From assembly GCA_027491075.1 (NCBI GenBank), contig JAIXWX010000018.1:1-34810 (forward strand): 34,810 nt of DNA. The letters are read 5' to 3'. The DNA comes from Flavobacteriales bacterium (GTDB lineage: Bacteria; Bacteroidota; Bacteroidia; Flavobacteriales_D; Sanyastnellaceae). The position numbers and the translations under genes are program-made. Below, piece after piece: positions 9,540 through 16,857 of the stretch (within the stretch, counting starts at the first letter, position 1; every line of letters starts with the position of its first letter). Under the pieces are notes generated by a model, which saw only the letters and a list, made by a program, of their open reading frames with translations, had not been told where the DNA came from and did not search any database.

Positions 9540-10553
9540 TCAGATGCTGATTGATTCAGCGGCATTTCTCGGTTTATATTTTTTCGCTACGTTGGCAATT
9601 GCGCGAATGTGATCTGGGGTCGTTCCACAGCAGCCTCCAACAATATTGACCACTTTTCTTTGCAAGTATTCTTCTATCAAGGACGCCATCTCTTCTGGGG
9701 ATTGATCGTAATGTCCCATCGCATTTGGCAGTCCCGCATTCGGATATGCACTTACCATGCAAGAGCATTCATCTGAAAGTACTTGTACGTAGGGCTTTAA
9801 TTGTTCTGCCCCTAAAGCGCAGTTGAATCCAATGCTCAATAAAGGAACGTGAGAAAGTGAGATATGAAATGCCTGCGCGGTTTGTCCACTCAGAGTGCGT
9901 CCACTGGCATCGGTAATCGTACCACTGGCCATTATTGGAACAACGATGTTTCTCTCTTCCAAAAGTTCTTCAATGGCGAAGAATGCGGCTTTTGCATTGA
10001 GCGTATCAAATATTGTTTCTACCAATAACGCATCTGCTCCTCCATCGAGTAGTCCTGCAGTTTGCTCTTTATACGCCTCAACGAGCTCATCAAATGTTAC
10101 ACCCCTGAATCCAGGGTCGTTTACATCCGGAGATAAAGACGCTGTTTTATTGGTTGGTCCAAGCGCCCCTGCAATAAATTTTGGGTTTTCTCTCCCGTAT
10201 TGGTTATAGAAACGTTCTCTCGCCCTTACAGCGCACTTGGCTGCTTCAACATTGATCTCGTAGGCAAGGTCTTGCATTTCGTAATCTGCGAGAGAAATTT
10301 TTTGAGCATTGAATGTATTGGTTTCAACGATATCCGCTCCCGCCTCGAAGTATTGAAAGTGGATGTCTTCAATAATTTGCGGTTGCGTAAGGCACAACAA
10401 GTCGTTGTTGCCTTTCACCAAGACCGAATGATTCTTAAAGCGATCACCTCTAAAATCCTCCTCGGTCAATTGGTGCCGTTGAATCATGGTGCCCATAGCA
10501 CCATCGAGTATTAAAATTTTTTTATGAGCCAAATCGGCCAGCTTAACAGACAT
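9540..10553 (-). CDS. metH: Methionine synthase, homocysteine-binding part (split MetH, N-terminal gene)
   Basis: This is the zinc-dependent homocysteine S-methyltransferase module of methionine synthase as a separate 337-aa protein. It starts with the typical [15 protein letters not shown]. It contains [15 protein letters not shown] and the three zinc ligands: Cys245 in GFNCALGA and Cys308/Cys309 in [13 protein letters not shown]. These match Cys247, Cys310 and Cys311 of E. coli MetH. It has no B12 domain and should work with the protein encoded immediately downstream (1-nt gap), either as a stable complex or as the isolated first half. It is the first gene behind the SAM-I riboswitch. Its ATG sits at the foot of an 8-bp hairpin, so translation start may be the regulated step. 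Confidence 0.95.
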   Translation of the reverse strand: MSVKLADLAHKKILILDGAMGTMIQRHQLTEEDFRGDRFKNHSVLVKGNNDLLCLTQPQIIEDIHFQYFEAGADIVETNTFNAQKISLADYEMQDLAYEINVEAAKCAVRARERFYNQYGRENPKFIAGALGPTNKTASLSPDVNDPGFRGVTFDELVEAYKEQTAGLLDGGADALLVETIFDTLNAKAAFFAIEELLEERNIVVPIMASGTITDASGRTLSGQTAQAFHISLSHVPLLSIGFNCALGAEQLKPYVQVLSDECSCMVSAYPNAGLPNAMGHYDQSPEEMASLIEEYLQRKVVNIVGGCCGTTPDHIRAIANVAKKYKPRNAAESISI

Positions 10554-10554
10554 A

Positions 10555-10583
10555 TCTGATAAAATTTAAATCGCATTATCAGA
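10555..10583 (-). promoter_or_regulatory. Hairpin at the metH start codon, likely riboswitch expression platform
   Basis: TCTGATAA (10583-10576) pairs perfectly with TTATCAGA (10562-10555), leaving a 13-nt loop; the ATG follows at 10553 after one base. No T-tract follows, so it is not an intrinsic terminator and would instead block ribosome access. Its arms repeat the GATAA/TTATC letters of riboswitch helix P1, so strand exchange with P1 is possible. The regulatory role is inferred. Confidence 0.55.
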
Positions 10584-10611
10584 AGCCGGCGAAATTCAAT
10601 GCATGAACTGC

Positions 10612-10719
10612 CTTTATCTCTTCTCGCCATTAGCGAGTTGGAATTGGCACCTTTTCTCTTCATTTGAGCCGGTTGCCAAGACATCATAGGGCCATTTCCC
10701 TCCGTCTTTCTTGATAAAG
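10612..10719 (-). ncRNA. SAM-I (S-box) riboswitch of the metH-metH-metF operon
   Basis: On the minus strand this 108-nt element has the S-box core in order: P1 5' strand CTTTATC (10719-10713), GGAGGGA, TGGCCC, GGCAACC, GGTGCCAATTCC, the P4 hairpin CTCGC/GCGAG, and P1 3' strand GATAAAG (10618-10612). P1 is a perfect 7-bp helix. SAM-I aptamers bind S-adenosylmethionine and usually switch off methionine/SAM genes. The operon encodes methyl-THF and methionine synthesis, so feedback by SAM is the expected logic. The distance to the ATG is 58 nt. The only hairpin in that interval lies at the start codon. Confidence 0.95.
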
Positions 10720-10724
10720 CGATG

Positions 10725-10732
10725 CAAAAGTA
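10725..10732 (-). promoter_or_regulatory. -7 box of the riboswitch/metH operon
   Basis: TACTTTTG on the minus strand matches TAnnTTTG exactly and ends 5 nt before the first base of riboswitch helix P1, so transcription would begin at or just before the aptamer. A TTTG at 10760-10757 could be the -33 element, but the 24-nt spacing is slightly long. Confidence 0.65.
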
Positions 10733-10769
10733 GTGATTTTTTTTTCATCTTTGACCCAAAACAGATCCA

Positions 10770-11765
10770 ATGAAAAAAATTCTACTCGTCTTACTTTTGC
10801 TGAATTCCTATTTCCTTGTTGCTCAAAACGAACCCACTGAGCCATTTTTTTTCTTTTTAGTGGACAATCAGCCATATGAGCCCTTGGTAAACTCCATTTC
10901 GCTTAACGATGGTATTCCTTATGATGATCCAGACTTTATTGTTCCAATCGGGTTTGACTTCAACTATTTGGGGGATGATTATGATTCTCTCGTCTTTGGT
11001 GGAATTGATGGATATGGTGCGGAATTGGTTTTCTTCAAAAGTATTCCTGGATATCCGATGCACCTTATCTCTCCGTACATGATGGATGTAATTGATGGAG
11101 GTGCGGACGGAACCGAGGCTTTATCAGATGTTCGTTATTGGCTGGAAGGAGACCCTGGCAATCGTACGTTCTTTCTAGAGTGGAGCAATGTTGGTTTTTT
11201 CAACGAAGACGAACCCTATTCGATGCGAATGAATTTTATGATGCGACTTTTTGAAGGCTCCAATGCTATAGAATTTCATTATGGACAAAGGAATGATTTG
11301 GACCATGATGTTATCACAGACTACGACGGTGTGCCGGTTGTATTTACCAAGAATGTTGATCAAAATGAAATGAGCTTGGAGAAAATGCAGGGATTGAGCG
11401 GCAATCCAGCCGACCCAACTCTTTTAGAATATCCTACTTTTCCTGATTTCTTGATGGCTACGCATCTTACGGAAACCCCAGCTGAAAACACAGTATATCG
11501 TTTTAACCCATATAGTGTGAACGTTGAGGAATCTACAAAAGAGGAATGGAAGGTATATCCAAATCCTGCGAGAGATCAAGTTTTTGTAGAGCTCCAAGAA
11601 GCATCGTTTATCACGCTATGGAATGCCACAGGAGAGAAAGTGTACGATCAAATGCACCCCGCTGGCTTTTCACCCATACAAGTGATCAACTTCTCAGAAG
11701 GCCTTTATTTCTTAAAGAAACAGAATGGTGAAAAGGAGCTTGTTAAAAAGCTCATTATAAACTAA
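10770..11765 (+). CDS. Secreted protein with T9SS C-terminal sorting domain, function unknown
   Basis: The 331-aa product begins with a clear signal peptide (MKKILLVLLLLNSYFLVAQ). The middle (residues about 20-245) has PIGFDFNYLGDDYDSLVFGG, reminiscent of the entry strand of the NIDO-like protein at 3494-4789, but no family is certain. The last ~80 residues are a T9SS type A sorting domain: VYPNPARDQVFVEL, ITLWNATGEKVYD, FSEGLYFLKK and the basic end KKLIIN. It should be exported by the type IX system. A near-consensus -7 box CATCTTTG at 10746-10753 lies upstream, divergent from the metH promoter. metK follows 41 nt later with its own -7 box. Confidence 0.8.
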   Translation: MKKILLVLLLLNSYFLVAQNEPTEPFFFFLVDNQPYEPLVNSISLNDGIPYDDPDFIVPIGFDFNYLGDDYDSLVFGGIDGYGAELVFFKSIPGYPMHLISPYMMDVIDGGADGTEALSDVRYWLEGDPGNRTFFLEWSNVGFFNEDEPYSMRMNFMMRLFEGSNAIEFHYGQRNDLDHDVITDYDGVPVVFTKNVDQNEMSLEKMQGLSGNPADPTLLEYPTFPDFLMATHLTETPAENTVYRFNPYSVNVEESTKEEWKVYPNPARDQVFVELQEASFITLWNATGEKVYDQMHPAGFSPIQVINFSEGLYFLKKQNGEKELVKKLIIN

Positions 11766-11777
11766 CCAATTGTCTAT

Positions 11778-11785
11778 TACATTTG
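11778..11785 (+). promoter_or_regulatory. -7 box of metK
   Basis: TACATTTG matches TAnnTTTG exactly, is followed by CGCCC, and lies 21 nt before the metK ATG. No convincing TTG is found 17-23 nt upstream. No SAM aptamer precedes metK. Confidence 0.6.
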
Positions 11786-11806
11786 CGCCCATAAAATTTA
11801 ATCTTT

Positions 11807-13066
11807 ATGTCATATTTATTTACTTCTGAATCGGTATCAGAAGGACATCCTGATAAAGTTGCAGACCAAATTTCGGATGCAATCATTGATCACTTTTTGG
11901 CTTTTGACCCAGAGAGTAAAGTTGCCTGCGAAACCTTGGTTACAACTGGTCAAGTGGTACTTGCCGGAGAGGTGAAGTCGAAGACTTACCTCGATGTTCA
12001 ATCTATATCTCGTGAGGTTATTAGAGAAATAGGCTATACCAAGAGTGAATATATGTTTGAGGCAAACTCATGTGGGATACTGTCCGCAATTCATGAGCAG
12101 TCACCGGATATTAATAGAGGTGTAGAAAGAAAGAAAAAAGAAGATCAAGGGGCTGGCGACCAAGGAATGATGTTTGGGTATGCCACGAAAGAAACGGATA
12201 ATTACATGCCGCTTCCTTTGGAGCTTTCTCACATGTTATTGAGAGAACTTGCTGACATTAGAAGAGAAGGAAAAGTGATGACGTACTTGCGTCCAGACGC
12301 GAAGAGTCAAGTGACTGTTGAGTATGGAGACAATCACCAACCCATTGGTATTAGTGCTGTAGTAATTAGTACACAGCACGATGAGTTTGATAAGGACGAG
12401 AAGAAAATGCTCGCGGCGATTAAAGCTGACGTGGAAAAGGTCCTCATACCTCGCATTTTAAAGAAGTTACCTACGCGTATTCAAAAGTTGTTCAATACAA
12501 AGTATGCACTCCATGTGAATCCGACAGGGAAATTTGTGATCGGTGGCCCACATGGCGATACTGGTTTGACAGGCAGAAAAATTATCGTAGATACCTATGG
12601 AGGAAAAGGCGCGCACGGTGGCGGTGCTTTCTCTGGAAAAGACCCTAGTAAAGTGGACCGCTCCGCTGCATACGCAACAAGACACATCGCAAAAAACCTT
12701 GTAGCTGCAGGAGTATGTGACGAAGTATTGGTACAAGTAGCGTATGCCATCGGTGTAGCCCGTCCGGTAGGTCTTTATGTAAACACCTACGGCACGGCTA
12801 AAGTGAATATGACTGACGGAGAAATCGCGCGCATCATAGACAAGATTTTTGATATGCGTCCTTATGCGATCGAACAACGTTTTAACTTAAGAACTCCTAT
12901 CTACAAGGAAACGGCTGCCTATGGACACATGGGTAGAAAATGTGTAGTTGCTACTAAAAAGTTTTCAGATGGCAATGGAAATAAGAAGTCCATTAAGGTA
13001 AAGCTATTCCCTTGGGAAGAGTTGAACTATGTTGCTGAAATTAAGAAGGCGTTTAAGATTAAATAA
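11807..13066 (+). CDS. metK: S-adenosylmethionine synthetase
   Basis: MetK joins methionine and ATP to form SAM, releasing phosphate and pyrophosphate, as a cytoplasmic tetramer using Mg2+ and K+. The N-terminal [20 protein letters not shown] holds the ATP/metal residues. [12 protein letters not shown] is the adenine/methionine-binding loop. [18 protein letters not shown] is the phosphate-binding signature. The length of 419 aa is close to the family norm, with a slightly longer C-terminal end as usual in this phylum. It lies near the riboswitch-controlled metH-metF operon but on the opposite strand. Its product SAM is the ligand of that riboswitch, so the region forms a feedback pair. It ends at a strong terminator. 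Confidence 0.98.
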   Translation: MSYLFTSESVSEGHPDKVADQISDAIIDHFLAFDPESKVACETLVTTGQVVLAGEVKSKTYLDVQSISREVIREIGYTKSEYMFEANSCGILSAIHEQSPDINRGVERKKKEDQGAGDQGMMFGYATKETDNYMPLPLELSHMLLRELADIRREGKVMTYLRPDAKSQVTVEYGDNHQPIGISAVVISTQHDEFDKDEKKMLAAIKADVEKVLIPRILKKLPTRIQKLFNTKYALHVNPTGKFVIGGPHGDTGLTGRKIIVDTYGGKGAHGGGAFSGKDPSKVDRSAAYATRHIAKNLVAAGVCDEVLVQVAYAIGVARPVGLYVNTYGTAKVNMTDGEIARIIDKIFDMRPYAIEQRFNLRTPIYKETAAYGHMGRKCVVATKKFSDGNGNKKSIKVKLFPWEELNYVAEIKKAFKIK

Positions 13067-13089
13067 AATTTACAATCGTTAAATTGTGT

Positions 13090-13120
13090 AGAGCCCTTTC
13101 CTTGTGAAAGGGCTCTTTCA
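13090..13120 (+). terminator. Terminator of metK
   Basis: An 11-bp perfect stem, agagccctttc (13090-13100) with gaaagggctct (13106-13116), has a 5-nt loop followed by ttcattta. It lies 23 nt after the metK stop. The -33-like TTG of the next gene (13102-13104) is in its loop. Confidence 0.88.
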
Positions 13121-13130
13121 TTTATATTCG
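13102..13130 (+). promoter_or_regulatory. Promoter of the Asp-box propeller gene
   Basis: TTG (13102-13104), an 18-nt spacer and TATATTCG (13123-13130) fit the Bacteroidota pattern TTG-N17-23-TAnnTTyG. The ATG follows 4 nt after the -7 box, so the mRNA would be almost leaderless. Confidence 0.5.
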
Positions 13131-13134
13131 AGCG

Positions 13135-15372
13135 ATGAGAAAGTGGATCATTGTTGTTATATTTTTTGTAGATACTTTGAGTGCATCGACTCAATCAAAC
13201 CTTGATACCATCGCGGTTGAAGAGTATTCTGGAGAAATTTTCTCAAAAAGAATAATCACTGAGAGAATTTCAATACTTCCAAATAAAGAGGAGGTGACAA
13301 AACAGTTGTCATGGAAATGGGAATGTTTGGGTCCGAATATTCAGCCAAAGGAATTTAATCCCGGCGGAAGGGCCTTGCCTGATTATTCCGTTGGCAGGGG
13401 AAATGGTACAGGTAGAATAAACTACCTGCATCGTCACCGCAGAAATGAATCAGTCTGGTGGGCATGTTCTCCAACTGGAGGTCTATGGCAGTCCTTGGAT
13501 GGTGGAGAAGTGTGGAGCATTGCTGGAACCGATGTTTTGGCTATCAGTGGTTGCTCTTCGGTAGCTTCTCATAAGAGAAAAATAGATAGATGGTGGATAG
13601 CAACAGGGGATGGAGACGACGTTTTTCAGTACTCTGATGGGGTTTGGTACACTGAAGACGGAGGCCAAACGTATGTTTCTATAAACGGTCATCAAGAAGG
13701 TTTTCAATTGCCTTTTGGTAATAAGGAGGATTTCTCCGGTCAAATTAGTGAAGTAGAAAGTGATATCAGAAAAAGGGACCGTTTGTATGCAGCAACAAAT
13801 AGAGGTTTATATCGCGCAGAGAAGGCCGACAAACCCAATGAGGTGATTTGGAATAAACTTGCGGATGGACATTTTTATGATGTTCAAATGAAGAAGGGAA
13901 AGGGAAGATCAAGAGATGTAATAGTCGCGTCTGGTGATGCACTGTGGATTTCTTTGAATGGCGGAAAAGATTGGGAGAAGGCACCTGATGCTCCAAGGCC
14001 TGGATTAGAAAAGTATGGGTTCGTGCGTATTACCACCCAATTGCATGAGCATTGGGAAGATAAATTAATGGCAGTCATTACTTGCACCGAATTGACCGAG
14101 CAACGTGGTCAGGGTGAGGCACTGTTGTTTTTTTATTTCTGGAAAGAAAAAAGATGGGAGTTGATTCGATCTCTAAAAAAAGAGATGAACAATATGATTC
14201 CGACGCGAGCCAGGGCTATTGCAATCAATCCTGTCAACGATCTACAAATACTGTGTGGGAATGTACAGCCTTTATTTTATAGCGAAAATGGAGGCATTCA
14301 GTTTAATCGAGTTGATCGCAATCAAATGCATGACGATTGCCATCATATACGTTTTTCTGAAGATGGGAAGACCATTCTCGCCTCTCATGATGGAGGTGTA
14401 AGCAGAAGTACCGACGGTGGACGAACATGGAAAAGCTCTGATATAGGAATTGGTGCAGCAAATATTTTCGGTGTAGCGAGTTCGCAAACGGTAAATCCTT
14501 CCTTTGCCTTTGGGGCCTACGATACCGGCGGAAATGTGCTCTGGGATTCAATTTGGTATCATGTAAGTTGGGGCGACGGATTTGAAAGCATCGTTCATCC
14601 AGAGGATAATCGCATCATGTTTACGACGATGCAAAATGGAACTATACTGAGAAGTGTTGACGGAACTAGTTTTGACACGGGAAGAAATCCATCGGGTGCA
14701 AAAACGGAATGGCATAGTTGGATTAGGATGCACCCAGTTTATTCAAACATGATCTTTTGTGCTGGAGAAAAACTCATGAGAAGTGTGGACATGGGGAATT
14801 CATGGCAATCTATTTTTCAAGTGGAGAAAATGGGGTCGAATTTGCGCAATGCATATCGATTCTTTCTTTCAGAAGACCATCCTGGAGTAATGTATTTGTA
14901 TGTATTAAACGATACTAAAATTGCTCCTGAAATTTGGCGCACTTTTAACATCACGGTTGAAAAACCTGAGGATATTGTTTGGGAAAAAGTTCAAGGCATT
15001 CCCAGAGAAGGCTGGATCATGAGCATTGCGGTGGATCCGTCCGACCCACATCGATTTTGGCTCTTATACGGCCATCAGGAACAAACTGGAAAGTTCTGGT
15101 ATTACGACGGGGAGCAATACACTGATCAAACAGAGAATTTAGGACGAAGTAAGTGTGAATCGATGGTGTTACAAAGAGGGCCTGAGAAGCGTTTGTATGT
15201 TGGTGGAAACTATGGCGTTTTTACTCGAAGAGAAAATGAAACGCAATGGACCTTACTCACAGGTCTGCCGGGTCTGCAAATTAAATCTATGGATATCAAT
15301 TACAGAGCCGGTAAGTTGGTCGTGGGCACCTTCGGGAGGGGGGTGTGGTGGGGCGACTTAATGAAGCGTTAA
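13135..15372 (+). CDS. Secreted sortilin-like/Asp-box beta-propeller protein
   Basis: The 745-aa protein has a signal peptide (MRKWIIVVIFFVDTLSASTQ). At least six Asp-box (BNR) motifs S/T-x-D/N-x-G-x-x-x-W/F are visible: SLDGGEVW, TEDGGQTY, SLNGGKDW, SENGGIQF, STDGGRTW and SVDMGNSW. This pattern is typical of VPS10/sortilin-like ten-bladed propellers and of many secreted Bacteroidota proteins annotated as glycosyl-hydrolase-like or WD40/YVTN/BNR-like. Asp-box motifs are structural and do not prove sialidase activity; no catalytic Arg triad could be assigned. Unusually for this group, it ends in VVGTFGRGVWWGDLMKR directly after the last blade, with no T9SS sorting domain. It converges on a lipoprotein gene 8 nt away. 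Confidence 0.78.
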   Translation: MRKWIIVVIFFVDTLSASTQSNLDTIAVEEYSGEIFSKRIITERISILPNKEEVTKQLSWKWECLGPNIQPKEFNPGGRALPDYSVGRGNGTGRINYLHRHRRNESVWWACSPTGGLWQSLDGGEVWSIAGTDVLAISGCSSVASHKRKIDRWWIATGDGDDVFQYSDGVWYTEDGGQTYVSINGHQEGFQLPFGNKEDFSGQISEVESDIRKRDRLYAATNRGLYRAEKADKPNEVIWNKLADGHFYDVQMKKGKGRSRDVIVASGDALWISLNGGKDWEKAPDAPRPGLEKYGFVRITTQLHEHWEDKLMAVITCTELTEQRGQGEALLFFYFWKEKRWELIRSLKKEMNNMIPTRARAIAINPVNDLQILCGNVQPLFYSENGGIQFNRVDRNQMHDDCHHIRFSEDGKTILASHDGGVSRSTDGGRTWKSSDIGIGAANIFGVASSQTVNPSFAFGAYDTGGNVLWDSIWYHVSWGDGFESIVHPEDNRIMFTTMQNGTILRSVDGTSFDTGRNPSGAKTEWHSWIRMHPVYSNMIFCAGEKLMRSVDMGNSWQSIFQVEKMGSNLRNAYRFFLSEDHPGVMYLYVLNDTKIAPEIWRTFNITVEKPEDIVWEKVQGIPREGWIMSIAVDPSDPHRFWLLYGHQEQTGKFWYYDGEQYTDQTENLGRSKCESMVLQRGPEKRLYVGGNYGVFTRRENETQWTLLTGLPGLQIKSMDINYRAGKLVVGTFGRGVWWGDLMKR

Positions 15373-15380
15373 TAGTCTTA

Positions 15381-16700
15381 TCATTTGTTATACATTACTT
15401 CAATGTACTGCATAGGCAAAGGGGCATCGATACTCGCTACTTCGGAAAAATCTGTCAGTGAAAGCGCTTTTATCTCTGAGTTGCTAAGCAGGATCCAGAG
15501 TCGATTAAAATATGTATCTTCTGCCCAATCCGTAAAATCATTCATTGTAGTAGGGCCCCCTACGACGTTGCCCGATGAGGTATATTTTCTTAAGCCGTCG
15601 GTGTGAAATACTACCATGTTCTGACCGCATTTTATAGAATGTAGAACAGCGGTGTTAGGAGCGAGACGAAAATTGGTCCACACGTTCATGTAAAATGCTT
15701 CTACCTCAAATATGCTTTGTGGATATTCTTCTTGTGGTTGATACACCCAGATGCGATCGTCGCTAATTGCCTCCATTTGGGTAATAGGAGAAAGCAAATT
15801 GTAGGTATCGATAAAAAATCCGCCAGCAGAATTGTACATTACTAACCGGTGAAGCGTGCCGATATCATTAGAACAATACACCAAAATTCTATCTCTTACA
15901 GCTACTACGTGTTTTGGGATAAATCCATCAGGAGCATCAATTACATACTGCGGATTTCCATTCGGGCGAACAACACGAATAGTTCCATCTTTACAGGCGA
16001 ACACATAGGATCCATCTTCGGGCATGATGTAGCTGTCATTCCATACGGGATTAATGCCATCAAACGGAAAAAAAGTGGTTCCCGTATTCTGACCTGAGAA
16101 TGGACTAAAGCCCTGAATTCCATCGTAGGTATTGCCCGGCACAACAAGGCTTTCAAAGCGTTCATTGTATTGCAAATCGTAACACGTAATATTCTTATTA
16201 AAAACATTACTCCAGCTGTTGTCAGAAGCAGAGAATAAATAAAAATTGGAGAAACCACTAAAAGCTTGGTGACTGGAAACAATGCCAAGGAATGTTTTAG
16301 GAAGCTCTTGATAAGAGAAGGTTTTTTTTTCAAAATCTTTATTGCCATCTTCATCAAATGCATAGCAAGCAAGAAAAAAATCTCCGCTTGGCATGTATCG
16401 ATCGTTCAGTTGTAAAGTGCCCTCAATGATTTTGTTTTTTGCATCTATACGAAAGGTTGGACCAGCTATCATTTGATTTCCAGAGAGGTCAATAATTGCC
16501 GTTTCTAACTTCTGTATATCAAAGTTGGCGGAAACGGAGATAGAAAATGATAAGACATCGTCGTATTCGTATGTTTCTTCGCTTGCCAATGATATTGAAA
16601 TATCCGCTAGGAAATCGCCCCTTTCTTTTTTACAAGAAAAAAGAGTGAGCGCAATAGCACTACTCAGGAAAAGGAGATATTTAGTTAATAACTCATGCAT
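15381..16700 (-). CDS. Lipoprotein with predicted beta-propeller, function unknown
   Basis: The signal peptide ends in the lipobox LFSC with Cys23, so the 439-aa product should be a lipoprotein. The KKERGD sequence after the Cys is not diagnostic of its final location. Residues ~30-125 look like an Ig/PKD-type beta domain (FSISVSANFDIQKLETAIIDL). The rest contains irregular repeated segments such as SYVFACKDGTIRVVRPNG, RDRILVYCSNDIG and DRIWVYQPQ, compatible with a 6-7-bladed propeller. I do not recognise a named family or catalytic residues. It is transcribed alone on the minus strand, convergent with the Asp-box gene. The 157-nt gap to dnaB contains the dnaB promoter. Confidence 0.7.
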   Translation of the reverse strand: MHELLTKYLLFLSSAIALTLFSCKKERGDFLADISISLASEETYEYDDVLSFSISVSANFDIQKLETAIIDLSGNQMIAGPTFRIDAKNKIIEGTLQLNDRYMPSGDFFLACYAFDEDGNKDFEKKTFSYQELPKTFLGIVSSHQAFSGFSNFYLFSASDNSWSNVFNKNITCYDLQYNERFESLVVPGNTYDGIQGFSPFSGQNTGTTFFPFDGINPVWNDSYIMPEDGSYVFACKDGTIRVVRPNGNPQYVIDAPDGFIPKHVVAVRDRILVYCSNDIGTLHRLVMYNSAGGFFIDTYNLLSPITQMEAISDDRIWVYQPQEEYPQSIFEVEAFYMNVWTNFRLAPNTAVLHSIKCGQNMVVFHTDGLRKYTSSGNVVGGPTTMNDFTDWAEDTYFNRLWILLSNSEIKALSLTDFSEVASIDAPLPMQYIEVMYNK

Positions 16701-16807
16701 GGACCACCGCCGAAACCTTCATTATGAGTTGTAAATTTATAACAATCAGGAGAATAAAATTTTTAACACATCCCGTTCATTACTCCCTTGTGAAGGCTTA
16801 AAATACA

Positions 16808-16839
16808 TTGGGAAGATAGAATACCCTCCGATAAATTTG
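16808..16839 (+). promoter_or_regulatory. Promoter of dnaB
   Basis: TTG (16808-16810), a 21-nt spacer and TAAATTTG (16832-16839) fit TTG-N17-23-TAnnTTTG. The ATG lies 18 nt downstream. The -7 box overlaps an in-frame TTG at 16837, which therefore cannot be the translation start. Confidence 0.75.
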
Positions 16840-16857
16840 CTATCCTTTTTTAGAAAC

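Noticed and set aside
9539-9565. Longer start of the second metH gene at ATG 9565
   Set aside because: It lies inside the coding end of the first metH gene; the ATG at 9538 directly after that stop starts at the conserved domain and gives the expected summed length.
12467-12877. 136-codon open frame antisense to metK
   Set aside because: A shadow of a strongly conserved gene; composition is unlike a protein and no family is recognisable.
13135-15372. Sialidase function from the many Asp-box motifs
   Set aside because: Asp-boxes are structural; no catalytic Arg triad, Tyr/Glu pair or FRIP motif could be assigned.
15941-16372. 143-codon open frame overlapping the lipoprotein gene on the same strand
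   Set aside because: Out of frame inside a convincing lipoprotein gene, with no signal or domain of its own.
16837-16857. TTG start for dnaB seven codons upstream
   Set aside because: The codon overlaps the TAAATTTG promoter box, and the ATG at 16858 gives a normal N-terminus.
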